Shown one piece after another: positions 28,198 to 40,500 of a stretch of 64,000 nucleotides of DNA. Origin of the DNA: Linnemannia hyalina. Lineage: Eukaryota > Mortierellomycota > Mortierellomycetes > Mortierellales > Mortierellaceae. The number at the start of each line of letters is the position of its first letter. The first letter of the stretch is position 1. The position numbers and the translations under genes were made by a program. Under the pieces are notes generated by a model. The model worked only from the letters and a program-made list of their open reading frames with translations. It made no database searches and was not told the DNA's origin. The DNA lies in NCBI GenBank assembly GCA_019671135.1, contig JAHRHY010000011.1:1054001-1118000 (forward strand), given 5' to 3'.

Positions 28198-30587
28198 ATG
28201 TCGGCATCAAATGCCCCAGGTCACCAGTCATCCCAGCAAGTCGACCCCGCCATAGAAAAACTTGTCCGCGAACACAAGTCCCTCAAAGCCAAGATCGACG
28301 TCCTCGAGGCCGAAAACAAGGCCCTCAAAAAGTCCCTCTTCGAACTCTCCTACATCTACTCTGCCCAACTTGGCTCATCCAACCACCAGCCCAACAATAA
28401 CAACAATACCAACTCGGCGTCGCGTCCACTCCACAACAGCAATAACAGTGGGATCTATGGCGACGTGTCTGTATCCTCAACAAATACATCATTACCCCCC
28501 ACCGCCAATAATGCGTTTAATGCATCAGGATCCCACCACAACGACATGGTCCAGGCAGTTGGGCAACTCTTATCCAACATGTCGGCGGCCCAGCAGAGTC
28601 ATGGCGCAGAGGCTGCGTCATCCAATCCGGCTAATAGCTCTGACGCGGCCTCAAGGGGCACAGACGCGCAGCTCAAGAACGCAACGGACCTGATCAAAGT
28701 CGAGGAAGATGGCGTGCGCCGCCTGAACATGGGCAATATTGGTGAGTGAGATTCGATCCACCTTCTTTTTCCCTTAGAGCTTGTTGTAGTGGCTATTTTT
28801 GGGACATGTTTCTGTGTGAATCATTGTCTTATTCACCTCGGCATTGACGTTGACGTCGTTCCCAAACGTTCCTACCCCTATCTCTCTAGTATCGAGGCAG
28901 GATGGGTCGTCAAAGTCGGATGGCAGACAGTTTTTCTTGAAGAATGATTTGAAGGGACATCAGGGGGCTGTGTATGCAGTCCAGTACTCGCCCAATGGAA
29001 AATATCTCGCAACGGGCTCCTTTGACAAGACTGTGAGGATCTGGGATGGCACCACAAATCAGAACGAGGTGAAGCACAACCCCAATAGAGAAGGATCCTG
29101 CCAGTTTTTTTTCTTGTCACGCGGGATACACAGCCTCTTAATGCGCGCATTTAGCCTTGCGCCGTTTGTATTACACTACTAACCACAGCTTTAACTTCTA
29201 TTGTGTATTATGTCAGCTCTATGTGCTTAAGGGACATGGACTCAACATTTCCGATCTGGCGTGGGGTCACGACTCGACCTTGCTTCTTTCAGGAGCGTAT
29301 GACAAAACATGCAAGCTGTGGGATGTGGAGTCTGGCAAGCAACTGGACAGCTTTGAAGGCGAAGGATTTGTCCAATGTGTGCGTTTCCATCCTCAAGGTA
29401 TGGACGCGGTCGCAACTATGATCATGGGTACCGTTGCTTGAAAGGTCGAAGTCACAGTGCTAATCAAGTCTTCATTCTGTCCTTTCATTTGATCAGATAA
29501 CCACATTTTCTTTAGTGGTACTACGCGCAACATGTTGACCATGATCGACACCAGGAAGGACAGTAACCCTACATCTGGATCAGCTATCGCCATCAAAAAC
29601 GATACCATGGTCAACTCTATGTAAGAACGAAACTTGACTCGTTCTGTCACCTGCAAAGACACTCATACCCATTATCTAATCAAGCCAAGTCGTTGTTCAA
29701 TGATAGTTACGTGTATCACGACGGTTTGACAGTTATTTCAGGAGACTCTTCTGGATACTTGAAGACATGGGATATGCGCACAGGCAAGATTCTGCAGGCG
29801 ATTTTGAATGAACCGACTAAGAAGCCTATTTCGCACTTGGCCATCTCCAAGCAACGTGGCTCGCTGGACGGAGTCAGCTTGGCAGAAACAGAGGAGCCTG
29901 AGTCACGATGGCTTGCAGTGAACAGTTATGACAATGGTAAGTCTTTTTTTTTTTTTTTTTTTTTTTTTCCTTTTTTTGGTTTGAATCTGTGTACAGAATG
30001 TTGATTATTTACACGGTAATTTTGTTACTGCAACTATGACTCAAAAACAATAGTCATCCGAGTGTACGATCGAGGATTCGAGCCGCCTACAACCATGCCC
30101 CGCTTGGTTTATTCTCTCAAAGGATACAGGAACAAGCACTGGCCCATCAAGAGTGCATTTTTCCACGGAAAAGACTGTAAGTTAATTAACCCTTCCTTCG
30201 CTCTCTAGCAGCTTGTAGTGATATTACATATACAAGAAACTGACTCGCGAGCTTTCAATACTTTTTTTTATAGATATTGCAGGGGCTGCAGGCAGAAGGA
30301 CCGGAAAAGTACGCGGAGGGGATGGAGACGAGGCAGCATCAACCATCTCGGACAAGGACATTCCATTGGAATCGAGCCTCATCCTGGCTTCAGGATCGAT
30401 GGACCCATATGTGTACCTCTTTGACGTGGGCGCTGGCGACGGCCAATACGAAGTCCTGCAGAAGCTCTCGGGTCACACGGACCGCGTGTATGATGTCGAC
30501 TTCCACCCTGTAGACCATGTTCTTGCATCCGGTTCCGCCGATTTCAGCGTCAAAGTCTGGGGACGCGCCTCCAAGAGGAAGAAGTGA
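28198..30587 (+). CDS. WD40-repeat protein with N-terminal coiled coil
   Basis: Seven exons, 28198-28741, 28890-29068, 29217-29397, 29497-29620, 29707-29936, 30054-30176 and 30274-30587, join to 564 aa. A Lys/Glu/Leu heptad region (about residues 15-50, LVREHKSLKAKIDVLEAENK) suggests a coiled coil. An Asn/Ser-rich linker follows, then at least six WD repeats, for example KTVRIWD, KTCKLWDVES and FSVKVWG, each with GH dipeptides upstream (LKGHQGAVYAV, LKGHGLNIS, LSGHTDRVY). The protein ends in a basic KRKK tail. Such proteins are scaffolds. I cannot assign a specific orthologue; COMPASS- or co-repressor-like scaffolds are possible but not supported by a diagnostic motif. It converges with the dehydrogenase gene, 128 bp between stops. 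One intron has a long T run (about 29944-29969). Confidence 0.88.
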
Positions 30588-30715
30588 GTTTCATTCATGC
30601 TGCTATTTGAACCATAATGCAAAGAGAATCATAGAAGTAAAAACGAAAAATTACGCGACATGTTCTTTCTTTTGGATTGAATATATTTATTCTGGTATCC
30701 TTGGGGGACTTTTAT

Positions 30716-32147
30716 TTACAACTTCCCGAGACGAACAGCACCGTCGATACGGACAATCTCGCCGTTCATCATGGGGTTCTCGATGATGGCACAGGCGAGG
30801 TGGGCAAACTCGCTTGGCTTACCCATACGGTAGGGGTGGATCATGCTCCTCTCCAGATTCGAGTCCTTGATAGCGTTGGTCATAGGGGTGCCTGTAAGTT
30901 TTGAACAAGGAGGCAAGGTGTCAGTGAGATCGGGGTTGAGATTGTAGGGAAGAGATAGTCTGTTAATTCAATAGAGGCACGTATACTTACCAAAGAAGCC
31001 AGGGGCAATGGCACAGACACGAACCTGGCCAGCCAGATCGCGAGCCATAGGCAAGGTCATACCGGCAACACCACCTATTCAGTTTGATTACACCCGAGCG
31101 AGAAAAGTACAAGTTAGATACTACGTTGAGTTTGGTTGCGGTTGCTTCTGGTTCGACGCAAATAAAACATTTTATGTACCTTTGGAAGCAGAGTAGGCCG
31201 TCTGACCAGCTTGTCTATGAGAGAAAACAAGAAGAATAAAACGTACAAGGTAGTCAGTAAGTATTGCAAAATGACCGTCGAATTTGTTAACTGAAAGAAA
31301 GAATTGACATATATAAGCTTTACCCCTCGGTGTAGGCAATAGAGGCGACGTTGATAATGACACCAGGATCCTCCTCCTTCTCAGACGACTCCTTGATGTT
31401 GGCAACGATGTGAGCGGCGACCAGGCGGCAGACGTTGAAGGTGCCGATGAGGTTGATCCTGACCACCTCGGTAAAGATATCCAAAGGCTGAGGCTCGCCG
31501 TTCCTGAACACGATCTGCATCCGTCCATCAGTCACAAAAAATTCAGTTGAGAAGAGACAAAAAAGGGTCAGTTTAGACTGTGGATCGATCGGTCGGCTCA
31601 CAGAAGGTTCAAAGTGCTTATGACCTGGCGTTTTGACACTGTTTTCATACCTTTTGTGCCATTCCCACGCCTCCACAGTTGACAACTCCCGAGATGTTGC
31701 CAAATGCAGCAACACCTTTCTCGATCGAGCTAGTGACTGACTCCTCTCCTGCAACGTCGGTTGCACCAGGCCAAAAGACCGAGCCGGCCAATTCGGCAGC
31801 AAGGGCTTCGCCACGCTCTTCGTTGATGTCAAACACGATCACCTTGCCGCCTTTCTCGACAATGCTGCGAACAGTCGCTTCGCCTAGAGTATTAAAACGT
31901 TTTATCAATGAGGAAATGAGTTTTTTCTGGTGAAGGTCTCTTCTACAAGAGGTTCAATTGAAGAAAAGGAGGAGGGTTCGCTCTTACCGAGACCAGAGCT
32001 TCCGCCAGTTACAATAAAAGTCTTTCCTTGAATGCGCCTATGGTAATAGTCAGTCCATATAGGAATTGTTGCTGTTAGAGTTTTGTAATGTACGAAGGGG
32101 TTTGTTATGTGAAGGGAGTGGAGTGTAACAGTAAGTTGACCTTACAT
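30716..32147 (-). CDS. Short-chain dehydrogenase, HSD17B10/3-hydroxyacyl-CoA dehydrogenase type II-like
   Basis: Seven exons, 32147-32146, 32037-31988, 31883-31651, 31514-31324, 31214-31180, 31074-30991 and 30891-30716, join to 256 aa; human HSD17B10 has 261. The start codon is split: AT ends exon 1 and G opens exon 2, giving [18 protein letters not shown]. The Rossmann glycine motif [12 protein letters not shown], the NCGG segment, Ser in [10 protein letters not shown], the YSASK catalytic Tyr/Lys motif and the APGFFGTPM segment are all present. The family oxidises L-3-hydroxyacyl-CoA and some steroids with NAD, usually in mitochondria. No strong extra targeting peptide is seen, as in the human enzyme, whose N-terminus serves for import. 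The gene diverges from HIS5. Confidence 0.92.
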
Positions 32148-32572
32148 TGTGTGTATGAATGTGGTGAATGAGAGTGGTGAATGTAAAGGAGAGGGCGATG
32201 GAAGGGAGAGTGAACACAAATAGGGAGGGCGAGTGTGTGGGGAAAGTGAAGAAGAGAAGAGAGAGAAGAGAGAGAAGAGAAGAGTTGGGGCAAACAAAAA
32301 AGAAGCTTTGACAAAAGGGGATCGCACTAGTTGGATCGAGTATGGTGGTTGAGGATGTGAATATGCGAGCCGGAGGGGAATGAACTAAGAGAGATCATAC
32401 AGCATTAACAGCGATTGACAACGCGTATTATCTCCATAAACGTGTCCTAGGCCAGGAGTGGAGGCTGGGGTCAAGGGCAGAAGGAGACTTGATCGGCGTG
32501 TTGCAGACAAGCCATCCCCTCCCCTCCCCTCCCCACACACACACACACGTTATCCAGACATTCCCCCTCTGG

Positions 32573-32598
32573 CCTTGCAACCTTGCAACCTTGCAACC
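32573..32598. repeat. Short tandem repeat, unit CCTTGCAA
   Basis: Three near-perfect copies of an eight- to nine-base unit lie in the HIS5/dehydrogenase promoter region. Function unknown. Confidence 0.7.
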
Positions 32599-32677
32599 CC
32601 GCCCGGAGAATATCATCAATCACAGAACAGGTCCAGTGCCAGCCCAGTCACTGCAAAAAAAGAAAAAAAAAAGTCAG

Positions 32678-32684
32678 TGAGTCA
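32678..32684. promoter_or_regulatory. Gcn4/Cpc1-type site upstream of HIS5
   Basis: TGAGTCA (TGACTCA on the other strand) is the exact consensus bound by Gcn4-family bZIP activators of amino-acid synthesis genes. It lies 318 bp upstream of the HIS5 start. Binding is inferred from the motif and from known HIS gene control in fungi; a 7-bp match can be chance. Confidence 0.5.
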
Positions 32685-33001
32685 ATGTGAACAGGGAGAC
32701 AGTCAGGGACTGAGAAATGCGATAAAGAAAAAATATAGAACGGCTCTCTTATTCGACTCACTCCTCTTTTTTTATTCCCGCTCCACTCCACTCCACTCCC
32801 TACTTCTCCTTTCTTCTTTTCTCTTTCTTGCATTCACTTCTTCTTCTTCTTCTTCTTCTTCTCATTTACATTTCGCTCTTCTTCATTCTCTTCTCATTCA
32901 CCCACTCGCCCATACTTCATACCTTGCATACCTTGCACTCCTTTGCAACACACTCACGCACTCACTCACTCACTCACTCACCAACATCGTATCCCTGAAA
33001 A

Positions 33002-34385
33002 ATGGCTGCTACAACCTTTGACATCAAGAGCATCGTCCGACCCAATATCTTGGCCTTAAAGCCCTACCGCTGTGCCCGTGATGACTACTCCTCAGGAGTC
33101 CTGCTCGACGCCAACGAGAACGCCTACGGTCCCGCCCTGAACCCTACCTCTGAGGCCGCCGTCTCGAGCGCAGGACTCGACATCAACCGCTACCCTGACC
33201 CTCACCAGCACGACCTCAAGAACCTGATCGCAAAGTTCAGGAGCATCCAGGGAGGTCCTGAAAACTTTTTCCTCGGTGTCGGCAGTGACGAGGTCATCGA
33301 CATGCTCTTCCGCGTCTTCTGTGTGCCCGGCAAGGATGCTGTCTTGATCACCCCTCCTACATACGGCATGTACTCAGTCTCTGCCCAGATCAACGATGTC
33401 CAGGTCCACAAGGCTAACCTGACCCTGGACGGCCAGTTCCAATTGAACGTCGAAGAGGTACCGTCTCCAAACGAAAAGGACAAAGAACCAATCTCCGCTG
33501 CTATCAGTCGTCAACGAACAGGGTCCTAATGCATTTGTTATTGCTTATTGTTCTTTGCTGTGATAGATCGAGAAGCAGGTGGCAGCTCACTCCAACATCA
33601 AAATCATCTTCTTGTGCAGTCCAGGAAACCCTACAGGATCTGCTCTGAGTCACGAAAGCATGAAGCGTGTCCTGACCATGCCTAACTACAAGGGTATCGT
33701 TGCCGTGGATGAGGCCTATGTGGACTTTATTGATGCTGGCAAGGAGGGATCGACGGCAACCTGGGTCAAGGACTACCCCAACCTCGTTGTCATGCAGACC
33801 ATGAGCAAGAGTTTCGGACTGGCTGGAGTTCGGTAAGGGTTGTTTTTTTTTTTTGTGAAGGGTACATATGTTGATAATAATGGCCATTGCTCAATGGTGC
33901 ATAATATACTTATCCACCCCTTCGTCTTTTTACTAAAACATAGTTTGGGAATCGCGATTACATCACCCGAGATCGCGCTTTATATGAACGCCACCAAGGC
34001 ACCTTATAACATTGCCAGCACCACCTCAAGAGTTGCACAGGAGGCTCTTCAGCCCAAGGGTCTCGAGATCCTTCACAAGCACATCGCAGTCATGGTTCAG
34101 GAGAGAGACAGGCTGTTGGAGGCCTTCAAGTCCATCTCTGGCCTCGGTCGCATCTTGGGCACCAACGACTCGAACTTTGTCTTGGTTGAGGTTCTTGACA
34201 AGGACGGTAAGCCCAGCAACGACCGCGCGTTCAAGGTCTACACGGATATGGCTTCAAGACAAGGACTTGTTGTGCGATTCCGTGGCACCGAGATTGGATG
34301 CGAGGGCTGCCTACGCATCACTGTCGGTACCCCTGAGGAGAACGATGTTGTGATCCGTCGCCTGACTGAACAGCTTTCTTCTTAG
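33002..34385 (+). CDS. HIS5: Histidinol-phosphate aminotransferase
   Basis: Three exons, 33002-33457, 33567-33832 and 33944-34385, encode 387 aa, the normal length. It is a class I/II PLP aminotransferase that converts imidazole-acetol phosphate and glutamate to histidinol phosphate in histidine synthesis. Visible family marks are LDANENAYGP near the N-terminus, INRYPDPHQHDLK, GVGSDEVIDMLFR, CSPGNPTG, VDEAYVDF (Asp about 200 binds the PLP pyridine), MSKSFGLAGVR (Lys about 233 forms the Schiff base), and VVRFRGTEIGCEGCLRITVGT at the C-terminus (conserved Arg). The frame is intact through all introns. A Gcn4-type site upstream suggests general amino-acid control. Confidence 0.96.
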
Positions 34386-34908
34386 ATTGTCATCATTTGC
34401 ATTCAAAATACAACACGACCCATTTTATCTAGTGAGTGGGGCCATGGTTGTAAAAGTGGATACATGTTGGATGCATATATGCATGCAGTTGAACCATTCC
34501 TGTTCTGGAGCGATGCAACAACTTTCGGAGTGGGAGTGGGAGTGGATGTGGGAATGAATAGGGTTCGACTCGATGTCATCGTTTTCTTCTCAGCCTGCTG
34601 CTGGTCGCTTGTCAGCCGTTGTCCTTCCCCGGATGAATACATAAAGAGATGGACATGCCGCATTGTTTTGTTTTTTTGTTTTTTTTCTCTTTTTGCTCCC
34701 CCTTTTCTTCCTTCTCCCCCTGAATCCCACGCCAACTTTTTCTGTGCCCTCTCCCACACTAGCCTCAATTCGCCAGGCCGGATACATACAGCCCTTCTTC
34801 TTTCTTTTCTCACCTCCCCTTCCTTGTACTTGTACACTTCACTGCACCTCTCACTTCTTTCGCCTTCTTGCTCTCCTCACCTCTCTCCACTCTTCCCATT
34901 TCAACACG
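34386..34908. other. Intergenic region
   Basis: It holds the 3' flank of HIS5 and a long CT-rich leader (about 34660-34905) for the secreted-protein gene. No further gene is seen. Confidence 0.55.
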
Positions 34909-35406
34909 ATGGCACCCTCACGCTCCGTCCTCATCCTTGCTCTGCAGGTGCTTCTCCTGGCAGTCCTGACACAGATGAGCAACCAGGTCTCAGCCCAGTT
35001 CGGACTCTCTGTCCCCTGCAACAACTGCCTGGTCGGACAAATCTCTGCCTTGCCCACCTGTGTCGGCGTCAACCTGGGTAACCAGACCACACCAGAATAC
35101 AAGACCTGCCTTTGTGACGCGAGCTTCGATTTTACATGGACCAACGCTTGCACGACCAGTTGTCAGGCCAACGAGTTGACAACCTTCAAGAGCGGATTCG
35201 CAGGCAACTTGTTGACAGGATTGAACATCACCTGTATCAAGCCAACACCCTCCCCTACCCCTACCCCTGCGGCCACCACTACTGCTGATACCAGCAAGCC
35301 TACCTCTCCTTCTGCAGGTGTTCAGTTGTCAATTAGGCAGTCTACTGCAGTGTTGGGATGGGCTGTGGCCCTTTCAACTGTCATGGCAGTGCTTTCTGCC
35401 CTGTAA
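34909..35406 (+). CDS. Secreted, probably GPI-anchored eight-cysteine protein, family member 5
   Basis: This is a single-exon gene of 165 aa, about 16 kb from the main cluster. A signal peptide (LILALQVLLLAVLTQ) is followed by CNNCLVGQISALPTC, YKTCLCD, TWTNAC, SC and TC, eight cysteines in the family order. N-glycosylation sites NQT and NIT are present. A Pro/Thr repeat (PTPSPTPTPAAT) links to a C-terminal hydrophobic segment (VLGWAVALSTVMAVLSAL) typical of GPI signals. The motif C-x2-C-L-x5-[IL]-x-[AS]-[LV]-P-x-C is shared with members 2 and 3. Function unknown. Confidence 0.87.
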   Translation: MAPSRSVLILALQVLLLAVLTQMSNQVSAQFGLSVPCNNCLVGQISALPTCVGVNLGNQTTPEYKTCLCDASFDFTWTNACTTSCQANELTTFKSGFAGNLLTGLNITCIKPTPSPTPTPAATTTADTSKPTSPSAGVQLSIRQSTAVLGWAVALSTVMAVLSAL

Positions 35407-35875
35407 AGAGGCACATGGTCTTTATCCCCCTATCCCCTTATTCTTTTTTTTTTTCACTAGCTATCTACCTACATCTAATAAAGCCACAAACTAACAGCCA
35501 CGATTCTCTCTTGACATGGCTTGTAGTCGTGAAGAACGAGATAAGGAAGATGACAACTTCAGAATCCGTAGGATAAGTGAGACGTGTTTGTTCCTATTGT
35601 CGACTATTGTAAGGTGATGTTATTGGTGGCAAACAAGCCAAGAGTAAAAAGCCAAGAGATTTCCGTTTTTGAGACTCTCGATAGACACAATGCCAAGCCA
35701 AAGCAACAGACACTTAAAAGCAACTGAATTCTTTTTTTCACCTCTTCCTTTTTATTTTTCCTTTCCTTCTCCCTACTGCTCAACAACGAACGACTCCTTT
35801 CACCAACCAAGCTACCAGACAACCAAGCAACTCCACAAAGAACTTCAGGACAACAACAACTACTATAACTACAAC
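35407..35875. other. Intergenic region
   Basis: No gene is seen. The final 170 bases are CT- then CA-rich and form the likely leader of the next gene. Confidence 0.5.
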
Positions 35876-37270
35876 ATGTTTGCTTCCCTCGTCGGCCTTC
35901 TTCACCAGCCCAGCATCGCTCTCAGAGTCCCGGGAGACGACACTACATTCAATCCCAAGGAGTATCCCAACGTTACGGTCATTGCTCAAGGCAAAGTCCA
36001 GGGCAAGATCCGTCTTATCCACAACACCGATGATGACTCTGGCCTGGGACTGATCTCGACCCGTATCTGGGTAACCAAGGACAACGACAAAGAGGAAGTT
36101 GCTATCAGAACCCGATTTGAAGACAGGACACTTACCTTTACACTCGAGGTAAATCGACAAGATGGCCTCTGCCAAGTGCCAAGCAACGTAAAGGAACACA
36201 CCTGGAATACGAACCAACGAATGGATTGTTAACCACATATTCAAACCTCTGCCATTTCATGTCCACAGGGTCCCAGACGGTTCGCCAACCTCAACATCTA
36301 CCACGAGACCACCATCTCGATCCCTAGTTCAGTACGCACCATGGAGAACTTGATCATCGACATTCCCAACAGCTCCCTTTCAGGCGACGGACTTCACAAC
36401 CTGATCTGGAACAAGGTCAAATCGGATCTCTCCAACTCCTCCATTGCCCTGGAGACCCTTCATGCCGATACTATTGACCTTCGCACTAGCAACTCTTCAA
36501 TCTCTGGTTCATACGAGGCAGGACACGTCGATCTCAACACCTCCAACGGATCCATCTCTGCCAAGCTTGTTGTCCACGAGCCGCGGGATGGCCGTCAGTC
36601 TTCTGTCACAACCAAGACTTCAAACTCTGGACTCGAACTACATGTTGATGCTACACCCACAGGCCAAGGGCTATGGATGGACAACTCTACCAGGAACGGC
36701 AAGGCGATTGTTGGATGTCTACTTGGACCAGCTTCGCGCGGATCCTATGTCAGCGTTACCTCTGCCAACTCGAAAGTTGAGCTCAGCTTGGATGCTTCCC
36801 AGACTGGCCAGCCTCTTGAGGTGAATACAAAGACATCCAATGCAAGCATTGTCACATCGATCATGGTGCCACAGGACCAGCCCTTCAAAGGGTTTGCACA
36901 GACCTCCAACAGCTCTGTTACTGTCAACCTTGTAAGTTATATGTTTTGCTCTGTGTGATACATGACCTCTTTTTCTTGTTTTTGGTCATATTTGATTAAC
37001 TGTTCCTGTCCTGTCTGTCTTTGTCTTTGAACCCATGTAATGAAATAGACGGAGGCATTCCAGGGGCAATTTGATCTTGCGACGAGTAACAGCTCAGCTA
37101 CTGTGGAGGGAACTCACCTCCAGTTGGACACGGACAAGAAATCGAACAAGCGTGGCTCGCGGGGCCATGGCTCGAGCGATGTCAAGCTGAGCACGTCAAA
37201 TGCCTCGCTCAACCTCCGCTTCTACCCCGCAGGCGACAGCCTCGCCGCCGACACCAAGTCTGGCTACTAA
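35876..37270 (+). CDS. DUF4097-like repeat protein
   Basis: Three exons, 35876-36148, 36269-36931 and 37049-37270, encode 385 aa. After about residue 90 the protein contains repeated short beta-strand units of the form L-x-T-S-N-[SGA]-S-[IV]-x-[GAV], for example RTSNSSISG, NTSNGSISAK, KTSNASIVTS, QTSNSSVTVN, ATSNSSATVE and STSNASLNL. This pattern is that of DUF4097/putative adhesin beta-helix proteins. No signal peptide or membrane segment is evident, so it is probably intracellular. Fungal relatives are uncharacterised. The name rests on repeat style, not on a diagnostic residue. Confidence 0.8.
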
Positions 37271-37510
37271 GAAGTAGTTCTGTTCTCTCCTCTCCCTTCC
37301 CCCTCTCTTTCTCTTCACTGTACATTAGCAACGACCTCGTTCATTTAAATAAATGGCAAATGGCAATTGAAATGCAAACAACGGTCACGACAACGGCATT
37401 TTTTTTTTTTTTTTTTTGGGTTACGAGAGAAAATGCGCGCGCCTTTTTCAGTCGACGCTTTGTTCGTCTTCATTCCCCTCATCCCATTCACACCTTCATT
37501 CACACACAAC

Positions 37511-40500
37511 ATGGATCACTTCTTGCTGGAATCAGAGGTCTCCCTCCCCGGGCCAAGCCTGCCCACCCCCGTTGCAGTCTACAAGCACCGCGCAACAAGC
37601 ATGCGCTTCGTATTCGTCTCTATCCCCGGTCCTCAAGCAACTGCCACCATTATCGTCCCCACCGTCGTCAAGGATTCCAGGGGTCTCCCCCATACCCTCG
37701 AGCACTGTACGTTCAGGAACAGCGCACCAATTGATTTCAATTACTTTGACTGTCTGAATAGTCCTTCTAACAAGACCAAATGACCTTTCTTTTCATCTTC
37801 ATGGTGACGCGAATGTAGTGGTGTTTTGTGGATCGACAAATTACCCTAATAGAGGATATCTGGATTCATTAGCCAACCGCTGCTTGTCAACAGGAACCAA
37901 CGCATATACAGTACGTTTTCCAATACAATGCTATTTCAGCTGAGATACAATCAATAATCACTTGTCCATTCAAGGCGACTAATAAGCACCTCCGTCCAAC
38001 TGTTACAATAGACCGAGGATTACACGGGATATACGATCGCAACAGCAGGACGAGATGGAATGGCCGAGATTTTACCCGTTTTTCTTGATCACGTACTTCA
38101 CCCAACCCTCAGAGACGACCAGTATGTCACAGAGGTGTATCATGTCGATGGCGAGGGCAAGCAGCAGGGAGTCGTCTTTTCAGAAATGGCCGCCAGAGAG
38201 AACTCAGAGGCTGATCTTGTATGAGTTTCTCCATCATCGCGGATTGGACTTGCAATGGCAAAGAATTTGATCTAACGGCTTTATTATTCTTGGAGCTTGC
38301 GATGGTGCAATATACTAATCATATACTCTCGATTTGACCCGCTCTGGTGCCTTTTGTTATCGATTCATAGCTGGATCTTGCATTGAGGAGGCTCCTGTAC
38401 CCAGACTCACAGACATACTACTACGAATGCGGGGGATTGACGGCCGAAATCCCAAAGATGACCAATGACGACATTCGGGAATATCACGAAAAGTTCTACC
38501 ACCCTTCCAACATGACCATCGTCGTCGCAGGAGACAGTCTACAGCCCGAAAGGATCTTTGATATCTTGATCCAACAAAATATTCTCAACGGCGTCAAGAC
38601 AGAGGTTTTTGACATTACACAGGAGATGGATCTTTCTCTGGGTCGTGGAAATGCGCCCATCATGTCAAAGGAGACGAAGCTTACATCGAGGACTATTCGG
38701 TTCCCCTCAGCGGATGAGGACGTTGGGTCGATTGGATATGCGTGGTTGGGTCCCAACTTGCACGATATCAGGACGATGGTCGCGCTGGATATTCTTTTCA
38801 GGTGTTTGCATGAGACCTCTGCATCACTGTTCTCACAGGCGTTTGTGGAGCGGAGGAACCCTATTGCCAGTCATGTCGATTTTGACGTGAAGGGGTGCAT
38901 GGATTCGTCGCTTTTGCTGCTCTTCTCTGGAGTGCCCATCCGGTCAAAGGCCAAGTCTGGAAAGAGCAAGAACGGTGAAGGGGAGAGTGGACCCATGTCG
39001 GATGGTGAGGAGCAGGGCGAAAGGGATGAGAGTGACGATCAAGGTGACGACAGCGAAGGCGACCAGTCAGACGATGAAGAAGAGGATGATGACGAGGGTG
39101 AGGATTCAGAGAGTGACGAGGATGACGACGAAAAGGAATCGGAAGGTGCAAACGATGATGCAGAAGAATCGCAGGACTTGTTCGAGCCAGGATATTTCCA
39201 CAGCTTGGTCCTGAAGGTGCTGGACGACTTTGTCAACAACGGCCTCTCCGACCCAACAGAGATGAGCCGCATTATCGCCAGACACCGAACAAAAATCTAC
39301 GAATCGATCGAGGATGACCCTCATGAGGCTGCAACATCGTATTTGGTTCCTGACATCTTGGCACACGCATATCTGGAAAAGGACAAGACCAAGCCCGCGT
39401 CGATTGGTACTCGATCCAACATTTTTTCGATTATCGACGAGATGGAGACAATGCAGCCACAGTTCTGGAGGGATCTTGCCCGGACATGGTTGCTGGAGCC
39501 GTCGATGGTGGAAGTCCAGATGATCCCCAACAGCCAGCTTGGAAAGGTGATCAAGGCAACTGTCTCTCAGAATCACAAGGATCTCGTGGAGTCGTTTGGA
39601 GTTGAGGGTTTGGCCAAGCAAGGAGTCATAGTGACGGAGGCTGTTGAGGCCAACAAGGTTAATATGACACCCGAGATCATTGCGACCATGCCACCTATCT
39701 CTGATACTTCTCAGGTCCCCACCATTCCTATCGAGTCGAGCTATGTTGTCACGGGCAGTCAAGGACAGGACGAGTCACGGCCCTTCAAGGTTGTTCAGGT
39801 GGTCGAGACCAACACATTCTTTTCTCATGTCAAGCTTTGTCTGCCCCTGACACATCTGGACGAAGACCTTCGACCTTACTTGGTCCTTTTCCAGGAGCTG
39901 GTCTTCCAGTCATCATGTGCGATCCCCAAGTATGCAGGCGAGGAGGGCTCGGAGGAGATTGTGTTTGAGAACTTGGACTACCAGTCTGTTGTCACATTGG
40001 TCTCCAACACCTTTGTGTCACACGAGGCTGCCGTCGGCTTCGGAAACGATATCTTTGCTTGCTCATGGCTATCGGAGCTGTTTATCCTGGCTTGTTCCGC
40101 CGAGCGGTCCAAGTTCAAGGAGCAGTGCCAGCTTCTTCTCCGGGTCCTGATGTTCACAGAGTTCACGGAGGACCGGATCCTGACTGTTGCCAAGAACTTG
40201 CTGACCCAAATCATGGAGCTCAAGCGAGATGGCGCAGATATGTTGGCCATGGTCAGCACTCGGATGACGACACCTGTTCGTGGGTACGAGCTGTCCACCA
40301 GATACTGCCGCAAGGTGGATATGACCCCTCGACCCAAGGCCAACCCTGCGCAGTTGGAATCGACAATACCTATCCTTGGCAACGACATGGCAATCTCGGC
40401 CTTCCGCCAGGAACCGTTCCTGAAAAGGATTGTTCAGGAGCTCAAGTTAAAGACAGACCAAGTGCCCAAAATCCTTTCTCGACTCGAGAGGATCAAGCAG

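Larger units (their letters stand above)
32148..33001. promoter_or_regulatory. Divergent promoter, dehydrogenase and HIS5
   Basis: This 854-bp region is shared by two divergent genes. It contains CT/GA-rich tracts, an ACAC run (about 32534-32547), a short CTTGCAAC repeat (32573-32598), an ACTC repeat (about 32959-32981) just before HIS5, and a Gcn4-type site listed separately. Confidence 0.6.

Noticed and set aside
39106..39762. 218-codon minus-strand frame
   Set aside because: It is a shadow within the M16 protease exon.
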